DNA of 42,105 nucleotides from an uncultured Deferribacteres bacterium. GTDB lineage: Bacteria; Zhuqueibacterota; JdFR-76; DREG01. Shown here one piece after another: positions 7,659-17,300 of this stretch. Each line of letters begins with the position of its first letter. The first letter of the stretch is position 1. The stretch lies in NCBI GenBank assembly GCA_913009825.1, contig CAJVYQ010000044.1:1-42105 (forward strand), written 5' to 3'. Both the position numbers and the translations under genes were made by a program. The notes under the pieces were generated by a model, which saw nothing but the letters and a program-made list of their open reading frames with translations, was not told the DNA's origin and made no database searches.

Positions 7659-8633
7659 ATGTCCCATTCAAAAATTCATGTGGAAAGTTACGATCCCGGC
7701 AACAAAATCATAAAAATAACCCCGTCAGAATCCTTCAGCGCCACTAAGGATGCCCATCTCCTCTATCAAACGGTTGTGAATCTGACAAAAATCAAACAGA
7801 TACGAATTCTTTTCGATCTGGCCAATATTGATTATCCACCCAACAGCTTTCTAGGATTTATGATTGAAATATCCTCCTTGCTGCGTCGACAGGGGGGGGA
7901 ACTGCTGTTAGTCAATCTCTCCGAAACAGCAAAGATGAATTTAATCAGCTTTAACCCCATGAGCTTTTTACAAATATTGGAGAAAGGAGAGGAAGTTCAA
8001 CAAATCGTTTCGGTTGAAACGGATCATAGAAAATCTGATCCCAATATGCAGAAAATACAACCGGAGAATGAAACAACGATTGGCCGGGAAGATTTCTCGA
8101 TCAAAGATATTTTAACCACATCACCGGCTAAACAGGAAGTGCAAGTTGGTAAAAACCGGTCCGCCGATTTTGATTTTGCTGTGCCAGTGGGAGAAAAAGC
8201 CGGGACCGTCAACGAAACAAAAACCGAGAGAATAGTTGTTCACGGCAAAGAAGACCAACTGTACAAATTAACCGATTTTATCGGTATTCACGCAGAACAT
8301 GCCGGATTTGATCATACGGAAGTGTCGCGGATAAAAATTTCCGTTTATGAAGCGGCCCATAATGTTATTGAACATGCTTATGAATTTAACACTAACAAAT
8401 ACATCGAGCTGCAAGTAAAATACGACCGGCAAAAATTTACCATTAAATTAATGGATAAAGGCAAATCTTTTGATTACGATCCCAATAAAGATTATGATGC
8501 CGTAGAAGCCGCCGAAGAAAGGAGAACAGGGGGCTTTGGTTTGCATATCATTCGCCGGTCCATGGATGACGTGCAGTATGAATCAAATCCCGTCTGGGGG
8601 AATCGGTTAACCATGATCAAAGAAATCCCGTGA
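7659..8633 (+). CDS. STAS domain fused to RsbW-like histidine-kinase-type ATPase
   Basis: Predicted cytoplasmic partner-switching regulator. Residues 1 to about 110 look like a STAS (anti-sigma antagonist) domain, with ILFDLANIDYPPNSFLGF in the place of the phospho-acceptor region. A linker of about 90 residues is polar and probably disordered. Residues from about 200 to the end form a GHKL ATPase of the RsbW/SpoIIAB type, with N-box EAAHNVIEHAY, G1 box MDKGKSFD and G2 region GGFGLHIIRR. Antagonist and kinase are usually separate proteins, so this fusion joins both sides of the switch. No sigma factor or PP2C phosphatase gene is adjacent, and the regulated partner is unknown. Start codon ATG 7659 has no strong ribosome site nearby. 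Confidence 0.85.
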   Translation: MSHSKIHVESYDPGNKIIKITPSESFSATKDAHLLYQTVVNLTKIKQIRILFDLANIDYPPNSFLGFMIEISSLLRRQGGELLLVNLSETAKMNLISFNPMSFLQILEKGEEVQQIVSVETDHRKSDPNMQKIQPENETTIGREDFSIKDILTTSPAKQEVQVGKNRSADFDFAVPVGEKAGTVNETKTERIVVHGKEDQLYKLTDFIGIHAEHAGFDHTEVSRIKISVYEAAHNVIEHAYEFNTNKYIELQVKYDRQKFTIKLMDKGKSFDYDPNKDYDAVEAAEERRTGGFGLHIIRRSMDDVQYESNPVWGNRLTMIKEIP

Positions 8634-8807
8634 TTTTACTTTCAACTGCGGTTTATTTTGTTAAACATGTACAGAAAAAAATACGGACTTGTAAAATATG
8701 ATGGATGAACGCTATTTTGTGTTTAATTTATCAGCTTAGATTATCTGAAACCCTGTGATTGGATTCAATATAATTTTGTAGAGTGTAAAATTTTTTGGGT
8801 CTCCCGT

Positions 8808-9051
8808 AGAATTTGTGGGTAAAAACACCGCATTGAACAAAAAGGTTTTTTAAGGCATAATAATGGTAATAACAGATTTAAGCTGAATGCGATGAACACA
8901 ACCTTCTTTTTCTTGTTTGGGAGCGATATTCATAGCAAAACAAAACTGACCGTGAGAAAAATATACTGCTCCGGAGTAGTCAAAACCATCTTACTTGCTT
9001 CAAATCAGCACTATTCGCTTTTGCAAGGTTTGAGGTTTACCCACAAATTCT
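8808..9051. repeat. Inverted-repeat pair around 244 bases
   Basis: AGAATTTGTGGGTAAA (8808-8823) and its exact complement (9036-9051) enclose about 210 bases without a credible gene; a 65-codon frame inside lacks any protein character. The arrangement suggests another non-autonomous element. The whole gap 8634-9255 contains only this element, the palindrome at 9151-9180 and AT-rich sequence. Confidence 0.55.
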
Positions 9052-9150
9052 TACGAAGAGGCAATTTTTTAAGGTACTTAGAGCCATAATCTACTTGTTT
9101 GATCAGGAATAAAAAAACATGAAAACTATTTGGTGGTTATGGTTAAAAGT

Positions 9151-9180
9151 AACCTTCCAGGTTTTAAAATCCGGAAGGTT
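9151..9180. repeat. AACCTTCCAG palindrome, copy 1
   Basis: AACCTTCCAG and CCGGAAGGTT face each other around an AT-rich centre. A better-preserved copy lies at 11658-11689, so the two copies bracket the DUF5916 gene. It may act as the 3' hairpin of that minus-strand gene, but no T-run follows on that strand. Confidence 0.55.
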
Positions 9181-9255
9181 TGATCTGCCGGAACGTTTAT
9201 TATTATCTACCCGGTTAGGTTTTTGCATCCCTGCGGAAATTACTGATGATTATTG

Positions 9256-11421
9256 CTATATCCGTATTCCGTAACGCAATTTAATCAGCAATTGATTGGA
9301 ATCCAGATTCCAGCGATCCATCACAGATTTAACCAGATTGTGATTGTAAACGATAAACAGGTCGCCCAGAGGATTGAATGTCCAGCGTAATCTCGAGTTG
9401 ATGCCAAATGAATCGCTTTCGTTGTCATACTGAATGAAACTGCTTATCTGAAGATCGGGAGAAAAATTTAGTGAAATCCGGCAAGCGATGAGGCGTTGGG
9501 TAAAATTCCCTTCCGGCAGACGGCCATAATTTACCTCGCCGGAGAGTTCCGCTTTAATCAGGGAAGAAGGGTTGAATGTTGAAGTTAATTCGATCTGATC
9601 TAGTTTTCCGCTGTAAAATTCTCCGAACCACCAGGTCAGTTGACCGCTGAATTTCCGTTTTGCCGCCAGACCACCTTCCAGGCGGTAGCGCATCCAATGA
9701 TACCGGCCGTTGGGAATGGTTGTATTTTCCGTAACTACAAACGGTTCAAATAAATTTTCTCCCTGGGGAACAATGTTAAATTCAAAACGATCGCCACTCT
9801 CCAGCCGCCAGTTGACAGGCGCCATAAATACACGATAGCTTTCCCACTGATTATTTAAACCGGTTACCAGAGTGGGGAAAAATTCATGAAACATCTGACG
9901 CACCGGTTTCCATGAGGGACGGGGGTCGTATTCAAATCCGAAACGCCAGCTGTTAATCCCAACCCGCGGCACAAAACCAAGTGACGGTTGAAAGTCGGCG
10001 CCGATTCGCTTGTAAGACAGAGAGATACCAAAGAGGTCGTTGGGGTAGTCAATTTTGAATCCGTAAGCCTGCTGATCGCCGGTTAGATTTTCCCGGTGGT
10101 TAAGTAACCCCCAGATACCGGTAACAAAATTTTTGTCACCCCTGAATTTGGAAGTCTTGTAGGTCATATCGAAACCCAAAAGCCAGCTTTGTTCACTACC
10201 GTGTGGATCGCCGGTTGTGGCAATTATACCGACGGAAGATTCCCGCAAAATATTCTGTTTGATGCGAACGACACCCACTGTTGCTCCGGGTGTAACATCT
10301 TTTAACTTACCGCTGCGGACAACCAATGCGCCCATGTTTGTGTTACCGATTCTGCCGTTTACTTTGCCGCCGACTTTAATAGGAACCTGCTGCCCATTCA
10401 TCAGGCCGATACGCCTGCTGAAATAAGGTATAATATCTCGTTCTAATCCCAGTCCAAATTCAAAAATATCTGCGCCCTCCAGAAAAAAAGTCCTTTTCTC
10501 CGGAAAAAACAGGGGAAAACGGGTGATGTTGGTTTGCCGGGCGTCAACTTCCGTTTCAGCAAAATCCGTATTAACTGTCAGTGAAGCCTGCATATTGGGT
10601 CCCATTTTTTGCAAAACGTCCAGATTTATATCGTGTGTAAATTCTGTATCCATTCCCGGTCCCGGTATGCCTGCGCCGCCGATGGTTGAACCGCTGATAT
10701 GCAGACCCAAGCCAAAATTGAAATCCGGCAATCCTTCGAGGCGTCCCGACTGGCTGGTTTGTGTGATTTTGTAATCCCTTTTTGTGCCGGCCCATCGGTC
10801 GGTTTCCTGCAGACGCTGGATTCGCCGTTCAACATTGAAACCCCAGGTTGTAATTCCTTTTTTAAAACTCAGGCTTTTGATGGGAATCCTGACTTCCGCT
10901 GACCAGCCTTTCCGGCTAATATATGTTTTCGCTTCCCAGATTGCATCCCAGTTGCTGTTCACTCCTTCACGCTGATCGGAAACCAGACCGTCGTACCGTG
11001 CACCAAGGGGATTGATAGCAAAAACATAGCCGGAACGGCCGTCCATAAAAGTGTCCAGCACAAAACGGATATTATCTTCCCTTCTCAATTCCGCATCTCT
11101 CGATTTGGAATAAGCAACGATTCCATCGGCATTGCGGTCCCGGCAATCGAAACCGAAAACCAAATCGCCGGCGTTGGCCAGAACTTTGACCACAGTTCGA
11201 TTGGAAGGTTTTTTCCCTTCTTCCGGCTCAATCATGGTCAGATTGGATATGGAATCCGTTTCAAACCAGGCAGGTTCAGTTAGACGTCCATCTAATTTCA
11301 AATCTTTTGGCAATTTGCCTGTCAGCAGGGATGTTTTCTGTGCCGCCGCCGATTGGATAGAAAAAAGAAGAAACAGAGAGGTGAAAATCCAACTCCATAA
11401 GTAATTCATTTTGCATTGCAT
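9256..11421 (-). CDS. DUF5916 outer-membrane beta-barrel protein with CBM9-like domain (copy 1)
   Basis: The 721-residue protein has a Sec signal peptide ending near QSAAAQ. A CBM9-like beta-sandwich follows at about residues 35-230 (LDGRLTEPAW, VFGFDCRDRN, NWDAIWEAK, GWSAEVRIPIKSL). The long C-terminal half is DUF5916, rich in alternating aromatic strands and thought to form an outer-membrane barrel. FFPEKRTFFLEGADIFEFG and PYFSRRIGL are typical family signatures. Its function is unknown in the family; roles in carbohydrate or protein export and uptake have been suggested by context only. Start ATG 11421 follows AAAGGA. A related 748-residue protein lies at 34876-37122. It is flanked on both sides by the same palindrome and is transcribed against its neighbours. 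Confidence 0.88.
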   Translation of the reverse strand: MQCKMNYLWSWIFTSLFLLFSIQSAAAQKTSLLTGKLPKDLKLDGRLTEPAWFETDSISNLTMIEPEEGKKPSNRTVVKVLANAGDLVFGFDCRDRNADGIVAYSKSRDAELRREDNIRFVLDTFMDGRSGYVFAINPLGARYDGLVSDQREGVNSNWDAIWEAKTYISRKGWSAEVRIPIKSLSFKKGITTWGFNVERRIQRLQETDRWAGTKRDYKITQTSQSGRLEGLPDFNFGLGLHISGSTIGGAGIPGPGMDTEFTHDINLDVLQKMGPNMQASLTVNTDFAETEVDARQTNITRFPLFFPEKRTFFLEGADIFEFGLGLERDIIPYFSRRIGLMNGQQVPIKVGGKVNGRIGNTNMGALVVRSGKLKDVTPGATVGVVRIKQNILRESSVGIIATTGDPHGSEQSWLLGFDMTYKTSKFRGDKNFVTGIWGLLNHRENLTGDQQAYGFKIDYPNDLFGISLSYKRIGADFQPSLGFVPRVGINSWRFGFEYDPRPSWKPVRQMFHEFFPTLVTGLNNQWESYRVFMAPVNWRLESGDRFEFNIVPQGENLFEPFVVTENTTIPNGRYHWMRYRLEGGLAAKRKFSGQLTWWFGEFYSGKLDQIELTSTFNPSSLIKAELSGEVNYGRLPEGNFTQRLIACRISLNFSPDLQISSFIQYDNESDSFGINSRLRWTFNPLGDLFIVYNHNLVKSVMDRWNLDSNQLLIKLRYGIRI

Positions 11422-11657
11422 TGTTAAGATTCCTTTTTCAGTTTCTTTTATTCCCGTTTCTATTTTAAATATACGGAAGAAAAATTAAAATCAGATTAAA
11501 ATTAAAATCATTTTGATTTTGTTCAAAGTTTGATAATAAATTTTAGACCATTTTCCTGATTTTGTAAAGATACAACGAACAGACAGCAAAGGTTCACTTG
11601 GTTGAAGAAGGAAGGTTTTCTCTGAGGAATTTTAGAATGTTTAGATTGAATTTTTGA

Positions 11658-11689
11658 AACCTTCCAGGTTTTTAAAACCTGGAAGGTTT
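11658..11689. repeat. AACCTTCCAGG palindrome, copy 2
   Basis: AAACCTTCCAGG and CCTGGAAGGTTT are near-perfect arms around TTTTTAAAA. It matches the copy at 9151-9180, on the other side of the DUF5916 gene. Confidence 0.65.
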
Positions 11690-11750
11690 GTGTTTTCCCA
11701 AAGATGCTTCTTGCAATCGATACTAAAAATTTGTTACTTTATTATAACTT

Positions 11751-11875
11751 GTCGAACTCGTAAAAAGTCTAAAATGTTTATTATGTGTCCACATATAGTA
11801 GATAGTGAAATATTTTCGATACCGATACTATATATTGATCTTATATGCCATTTCTTGACTTTTTACGAGTTCGAC
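11751..11875. mobile_element. 125-base MITE with perfect 19-base ends and 7-base target duplication
   Basis: The ends GTCGAACTCGTAAAAAGTC (11751-11769) and their exact complement (11857-11875) are perfect over 19 bases. The direct repeat ATAACTT flanks both sides (11744-11750 and 11876-11882), consistent with a target duplication. The interior is AT-rich without a gene. The duplication runs into the next element, which begins at 11880, so the two were inserted close together or one into the other. I found no second copy of this family in the window. Confidence 0.8.
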
Positions 11876-11879
11876 ATAA

Positions 11880-11968
11880 CTTTAATTGAGCGATTTTTTT
11901 ATTTTTAGACTTGTTGCCGTTATCCCGTTTGCGATTCAGCGAATCGCCCTACAATCGCACAATTAAGG
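11880..11968. repeat. 89-base element, TTAATTGAGCGATT family (second copy)
   Basis: The left end CTTTAATTGAGCGATT (11880-11895) and right end AATCGCACAATTAAGG (11953-11968) are imperfect inverted repeats. The inner palindrome GCGATTCAGCGAATCGC (11931-11947) and the following CCCTACAATCGC match the copy at 6195-6313 almost exactly. The spacer to the left of the palindrome is shorter and unrelated. Confidence 0.7.
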
Positions 11969-12017
11969 TCTATAGTACGTTCTTTTGTAAGAATTAGGAC
12001 AGATATTAAATGATACT

Positions 12018-12060
12018 GTAGTTATTCAGCCTGCGAATTACAAAAATCATCCGAATAAGA
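12018..12060. repeat. Diverged fragment related to the 37176-37515 element
   Basis: GTAGTTATTCAG (12018-12029, two bases off the usual end) is followed by a GCGAATTAC...ATCATCCGAATA stretch. The latter resembles the GCGAATTACACG...ATCATACGAATA part near 37428-37456 of the full element. It lies in the gene-free region 11422-12186, which otherwise holds the elements above and upstream sequence of the two flanking genes. Confidence 0.45.
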
Positions 12061-12186
12061 ATAATTGTTTTCATTTTTCTCTTTATTTTAAAACACGATT
12101 TAACTGGTGGTTATTCCAGTGGATAAAATGAGGTTCCGATACACTGCTGAAATTATGAATAGATCAGAAAAAAACAAAGTGATTCA

Positions 12187-13935
12187 ATGAAACTTCATCC
12201 AATCGATTCGGCAATCATCATTCTTTATTTTCTTTTTATTTTCATCATCAGTTTTATGCTAAAACGACGTGCCGGGAAAAATCTGGACTCTTATTTTCTG
12301 GGCGGCGGCAGCATGCCGTGGTGGTTGTTGGGTATGAGCGGCAGCAGTACTTATTTTGATATCACCGGCACCATGTGGATGGTTTCCGTCTTTTATATGC
12401 TTGGTGTAAAAGGGATGTGGGAGCAATGGTTCTGGTGTTTTCCTTTTGCCGGATTTCTGATGGTCTATAAAGGAAAATGGAACTATCGCAGCGGCGTTCT
12501 TACCAGTATGGAATGGCTGATATTCCGCTATGGTTCCGGCAAAGCCGGACAGGCGGCAAGGTTGATAAATGTGCTTGTATCCGTTGTTTTGATGATCCTG
12601 ATGTTGGGTTATGCCGGAACCGGTATCGGCAAGTTTTTGGAAGAATTCCTGCCCATCGGGAAAAATTTAGCTGTGCCGGTTTTATTTACTTTCACTGGAA
12701 TTTATGTGGTTATCGGCGGTTTTTTCAGCGTGGTCTATAGTGATTTCATACAAACCATCTTGCTGAGTTTTGCTTCTGTTTATATTTCCATTGTTGCTTT
12801 TCTGAAAGTGGATCCGGAAATATTTCATCGGGCAGTAGGGAATAGTTGGTTCAGTATCAAACCGGTATGGGAATTACCTCATCCGCCTGTTCAGTACAGT
12901 GATATTTTCGGGCTGCTGATCATTCTTTGGTTATCGAAAGGGGTTCTGCAACTTTTTGCCGCCGGTGCCGGCGCTACGGGAATGGAATTCCAGCGTGTCC
13001 GTGCAGCACGGAATGAAGCGGAGGCTTCAAAAATAGCCCTGGCCTGGGGTGTGATGATGAGTGTGCGCTGGTCGCTGGTGATAGCATTTACGGTTTTCGG
13101 CCTGTCGATTTTTGCCAACAACGGTGTGATGGTAGACAGTGAAAGAATTTTACCCATGGTGCTGAATCGTGTCCTGCCGGTTGGAATCAAAGGATTGGTA
13201 TTGGCCGGTTTGCTTGCTGCTTTTATGTCCACATTCGATTCCACTTTAAATGTTGCCGCTTCTTTTATTGTCAATGATTTGGTTAAACCGGTGTGGAAGA
13301 AAACATCGTCCAAACAATTAATGTGGGTAAGTTATATTTCAACTTTCAGTATTGTTCTTTTGGGCATTATTATTAGTCTGAACACGAAACAGATCCGGGA
13401 TATCTGGAATCCAATCAATTTTGCACTGGGGGCGGCACTATTGGCGCCGGCTTTATTGGCGCCCTATTGGTGGCGTGTTGACGGCTGGACCCACTGCATC
13501 AGCGGTTTGATTACGCTGTTTGCCGCAATATGGGTTTATTTTTTCACTGATTGGCATGAATTGCAATATTTTCCTTTTCTGGCGGCTATCGGTTTTATTT
13601 CTACCATCGCTGCAAGTTATTGGCTGCCGGATACGTCGGAACGAGCGCTTAAAAATTATTACCGCAAGGTACGTCCTTTTGGATTTTGGCGCCCGGTAAA
13701 AAGATTATTGCACAAAGATGGTGAGCAGATTGAACGGTTCAAAAGAGATAAGTATGATCTGTCCATTGCGGTGATTGCCACTTTTTTCTTCATTTTTTTA
13801 TATTTGCTGATGATGGACCTGGTTTTGCATAATTGGGGCCGGGTGATCTGGCTGGTTATTTTGGATGCGGTAATTGGCGTGATACTTTATTTTACCTGGT
13901 GGAAAAAATTATCCGGTAAGTCGGAAGCAGAGTAA
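12187..13935 (+). CDS. Sodium:solute symporter (SSS) family protein
   Basis: Inner-membrane secondary transporter that most likely couples sodium entry to uptake of a small organic solute. The 582-residue protein has roughly 13-15 hydrophobic segments. The N-terminus (DSAIIILYFLFIFIISFML) is followed by the SSS feature DSYFLGGGSMPWWLLGMSG, and later AGLLAAFMSTFDSTLNVAASF, where the serine/threonine-rich helix normally holds the second sodium site. The C-terminal 100 residues (two extra helices after a basic cytosolic loop) resemble the larger members of the family. The substrate cannot be read from sequence; the adjacent DUF5916 gene is on the other strand and gives no firm clue. Start ATG 12187 has no strong ribosome site. 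Confidence 0.9.
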   Translation: MKLHPIDSAIIILYFLFIFIISFMLKRRAGKNLDSYFLGGGSMPWWLLGMSGSSTYFDITGTMWMVSVFYMLGVKGMWEQWFWCFPFAGFLMVYKGKWNYRSGVLTSMEWLIFRYGSGKAGQAARLINVLVSVVLMILMLGYAGTGIGKFLEEFLPIGKNLAVPVLFTFTGIYVVIGGFFSVVYSDFIQTILLSFASVYISIVAFLKVDPEIFHRAVGNSWFSIKPVWELPHPPVQYSDIFGLLIILWLSKGVLQLFAAGAGATGMEFQRVRAARNEAEASKIALAWGVMMSVRWSLVIAFTVFGLSIFANNGVMVDSERILPMVLNRVLPVGIKGLVLAGLLAAFMSTFDSTLNVAASFIVNDLVKPVWKKTSSKQLMWVSYISTFSIVLLGIIISLNTKQIRDIWNPINFALGAALLAPALLAPYWWRVDGWTHCISGLITLFAAIWVYFFTDWHELQYFPFLAAIGFISTIAASYWLPDTSERALKNYYRKVRPFGFWRPVKRLLHKDGEQIERFKRDKYDLSIAVIATFFFIFLYLLMMDLVLHNWGRVIWLVILDAVIGVILYFTWWKKLSGKSEAE

Positions 13936-14370
13936 AAATGCTTAGAGGTAAAACCTGTAATGTTTCGGTTGCAGTATAAATTTCCACGATTATCTGTCGA
14001 TGACAGGAGATGATTCGTTCCATGGTTTTCTGTTTATCTTCGATATGTCAGGTTTTCCAAACAATTTTTTACTGCAAACATTTTTAGCTTTAATCTATCT
14101 GATAATTATGTTATATTATTACTTAATAATCGATCATGGAACTAACGAATGATATGTTTTTAAAACCGCTGAAGCGGTTAAGGAGCCGGTTGTTTAACAT
14201 GTATCCATAACAATAAATTGTGGCGCTGTTTCAAAAACGACCATTTAAGTTAACACCATGATTTATCATGATGTTATACAGTCCCAACATATTTGGGAAA
14301 CCGTTTTAACTGTTTACAACAGTAACTGAATAGTTGAACGATATTCACCAAAAATAAGAAGTAAAAACAG
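13936..14370. other. Gene-free stretch with small palindromes before the SNF2 gene
   Basis: It is 435 bases, AT-rich. It contains AACCGCTGAAGCGGTT near 14163-14178, a CATGATTTATCATG palindrome near 14257-14270 and a degenerate mobile-element end CTGAATAGTTGA at 14326-14337 (two bases off CTGAATAGTTAC). A TATATT at about 14111 could be a -10 box but lacks a good -35. No gene is supported. Confidence 0.4.
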
Positions 14371-17300
14371 ATGGAAACCGATCACTTTTACAGTTTAATT
14401 TCTTCACGGATGTTGCGCGAGAGGTTGTTACTCAAACGAAATCCCCTGGACTACCAGGCTTATATCGAAACATTCCGGGAATCGCTAATTGACGCTAATC
14501 CACACCAGATTGAGGCGGTGGTTTTTGCGTTGGAAAAGCTGGATAACGGCGGCTGCATTCTGGCCGATGAAGTGGGCCTGGGTAAAACCATCGAAGCCGG
14601 ACTGATCATTTCCCAATACCGGGCGCGCCGGAGTTTCAATATTCTGATTCTGGTGCCCACATCGCTGGCCGGACAATGGAACAGTGAATTGCGCAAACTG
14701 TTTCAGATTCCCTCCACTATTTTTACATCGAGAGATTTAAGGAAATTCAGAAAAAACGGCGAGGATGAATTGTTTGCCGAAGAGGGGGTGTACATTATGG
14801 GTCGTGAATTTGCCAGCAGGTTGGAAAAGGAGAGATTATTGCGCCGCAAGCCCTGGGATCTCATCATCATCGATGAAGCTCATGAAGTTTTTGCCAATAT
14901 CTATCGCCGTTTTAATGCCAGGAGCGGAGAATATTTGCTGAATTCCAAAAGTTCAGCTACCGCCGGAAATCTATATTACCTGCTTAAAAAAACACCGATC
15001 CTTTTGCTGACCGCCACACCGATACAGAATAACATTCTCGAATTGTGGGGCCTGGCTTCCTTTATTTTGCCCGAGAAAAACAAAAATTACCTGGGCAAAT
15101 TCAACCATTTCAAAGAACTGTTCATCCAGAACAGCGAGCTTGTTTTAGATAGAATTCCGGAATTGAAGGATCGAATCGGCAATTTTTTAATCCGAAATTT
15201 AAGAAGAAATGCGCAGATATTTATGAAATATAAATTCACTGATCGAAATTGCGAAACGTTGAATTTCAATATGAACAGGGCGGAAAAAGCGCTGTACGAC
15301 GATATCTCCGCTTATTTTGAAAGGGATGATATTTTCGCTTACAGCGCCAAGGGGATTATCGATATGACCAATGAAAGATTCTGTGGGATTCGCAATCTGC
15401 TAAAATTAAGTTATCGAAGAGCTTTGGGCAGCTCTTTTGCCGCCTTGAAATTGAGTCTGAAAGGCATCATTGAAAGATTGGAAGCGATGAAAAGCGGGGG
15501 ACATGTGGATTTGGAAACCGCTGTTGAAACAGATGATCCTGAAAATGATGAAGATGATAAAATCGCAGCAGGGATCGATAGCAATGAAGATGAATGGCCG
15601 AAATCGGAAGTGCAGCCGGTGGATACAGAAGGGATGAATAAAGAGATTGAGGAAGTGCGATCCTTTATCGACAGGGCAGAAGATATACGTGAAACAAGCA
15701 AGGATAAAATCATTGTGCATGCGCTTCAGGAAGTTTTCTCCAAGCCGGATAAATTCTATCAAAAAGCCGTGATTTTTACTACCTATATTGCCACGCAACA
15801 ACATCTTATGACTATTTTAGAAGCCAATGGATTTGAGGATGAAATTCTCCTGTTTTCCGGTTCGGCGCGGAAATCTCCCAGGCAGAAAGAAATACTTTCA
15901 ACTGCCATCCGGATTTGGGAAGAAGAAGTGGGACGATCCATTCCCATTTCCGAACGGCCTGCAGGAAATATTTTGGCACGAACTGCACTCATTCATTATT
16001 TCAAAACCCGTAAAAAAATTCTGATTTCCACAGAAGCCGGAGCAAAGGGATTAAATCTGCAATTCTGCAATGTGATCATCAATTACGATTTGCCGTGGAA
16101 TCCGCAGCGGATCGAACAGAGAATTGGCCGCTGTCACCGGTATGGTCAGGAGCGGGATGTGTTGGTGATCAATTGCATTAATGCGGACAATGAAACAGAA
16201 CAGAGAATTTATGAAATTTTATATAATAAGTTTGATCTGTTCAAAAATGTGCTGGGCACCGGCGATGATGTACTGGGCACATTGAGTAAAGCAGTTAATT
16301 TTGAGATGCGCATCAATGACATTCTGAACAAATTCAAAACAAAAGAAGAAAGGTTGTTGTGGCTGCAGCGGTTTGAAGAAGAGATCAACGAAGAAACCAG
16401 ACGTTTGAAAGATAAAAAATTGATACAAACCCGCAAACTGATCGACGAATTAGATCCTCATGTAACACAGCGGTTGAAGGATATCCGGGATAAGTTGCCG
16501 GATTCTTTCAGTCAGTATGATCGGGATTTGCTGGATTTTCTTCATTTTTATGCGGATTACAAGCAGTTCTCGTTTGAAATTCAGGAGAGGAAGAAAGAAC
16601 AGATATATTTTAATTTTAATGGACGCGATTATTATATCGGCAAAAGGGATGAAGATAAAATAATAAATCATGAACACATCACGCTGAATCATGAATTGTT
16701 GGAAAACCCTCTTACCGAATTCCGGACGAATTCCCTTCGGCTGAATGCCAATATCTGTTTTGATTACAGCACCGCACCGGGAAAAAGCGCAATATTGAAA
16801 CCATACATTAAGTGTTCCGGGAAATGGCATTTTACAAAAATTGCCTTTTCCGGTCTGGAAGAGGAAGAAAGATTAAAAGACATCATGATTCTGAATTCTG
16901 ACGGTGGCATCAGGGCTTTAAATTCCGATGAGATAAACGCACTTAAAAGTGTTCCGTTTCATCTATCGGATAAGGGCAATGGTTCAATCGATGATGAAGA
17001 AATCGAACAAAACCTGAACCGGTTTATCGAAAAAACGATGCATCAAATCCAAAATGAGCAGCAACCGCGCATCGATAAAAAAATCCACAATATGGAAATC
17101 GAACTGAAGGATATGGAAGATTACCTGAGAAAGGCAGAACAGGAGATGATGAAGCAGATAGATGAAGTGGACAGGAAAATTAAAAACACATTCAACCGGG
17201 AAGAAGGCAAGAAGTTGATTAAACAGAAAGCTGCTTTGCAAAGCGGGCTTACTAAAATCCGCAAAGATTTACTGGAGTTCCAGAATGAATTTGCCGAGCT

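Noticed and set aside
8892-9089. A 65-codon frame in the gap after the STAS-kinase gene
   Set aside because: It crosses the inverted-repeat arm at 9036-9051, has no ribosome site and no family character.
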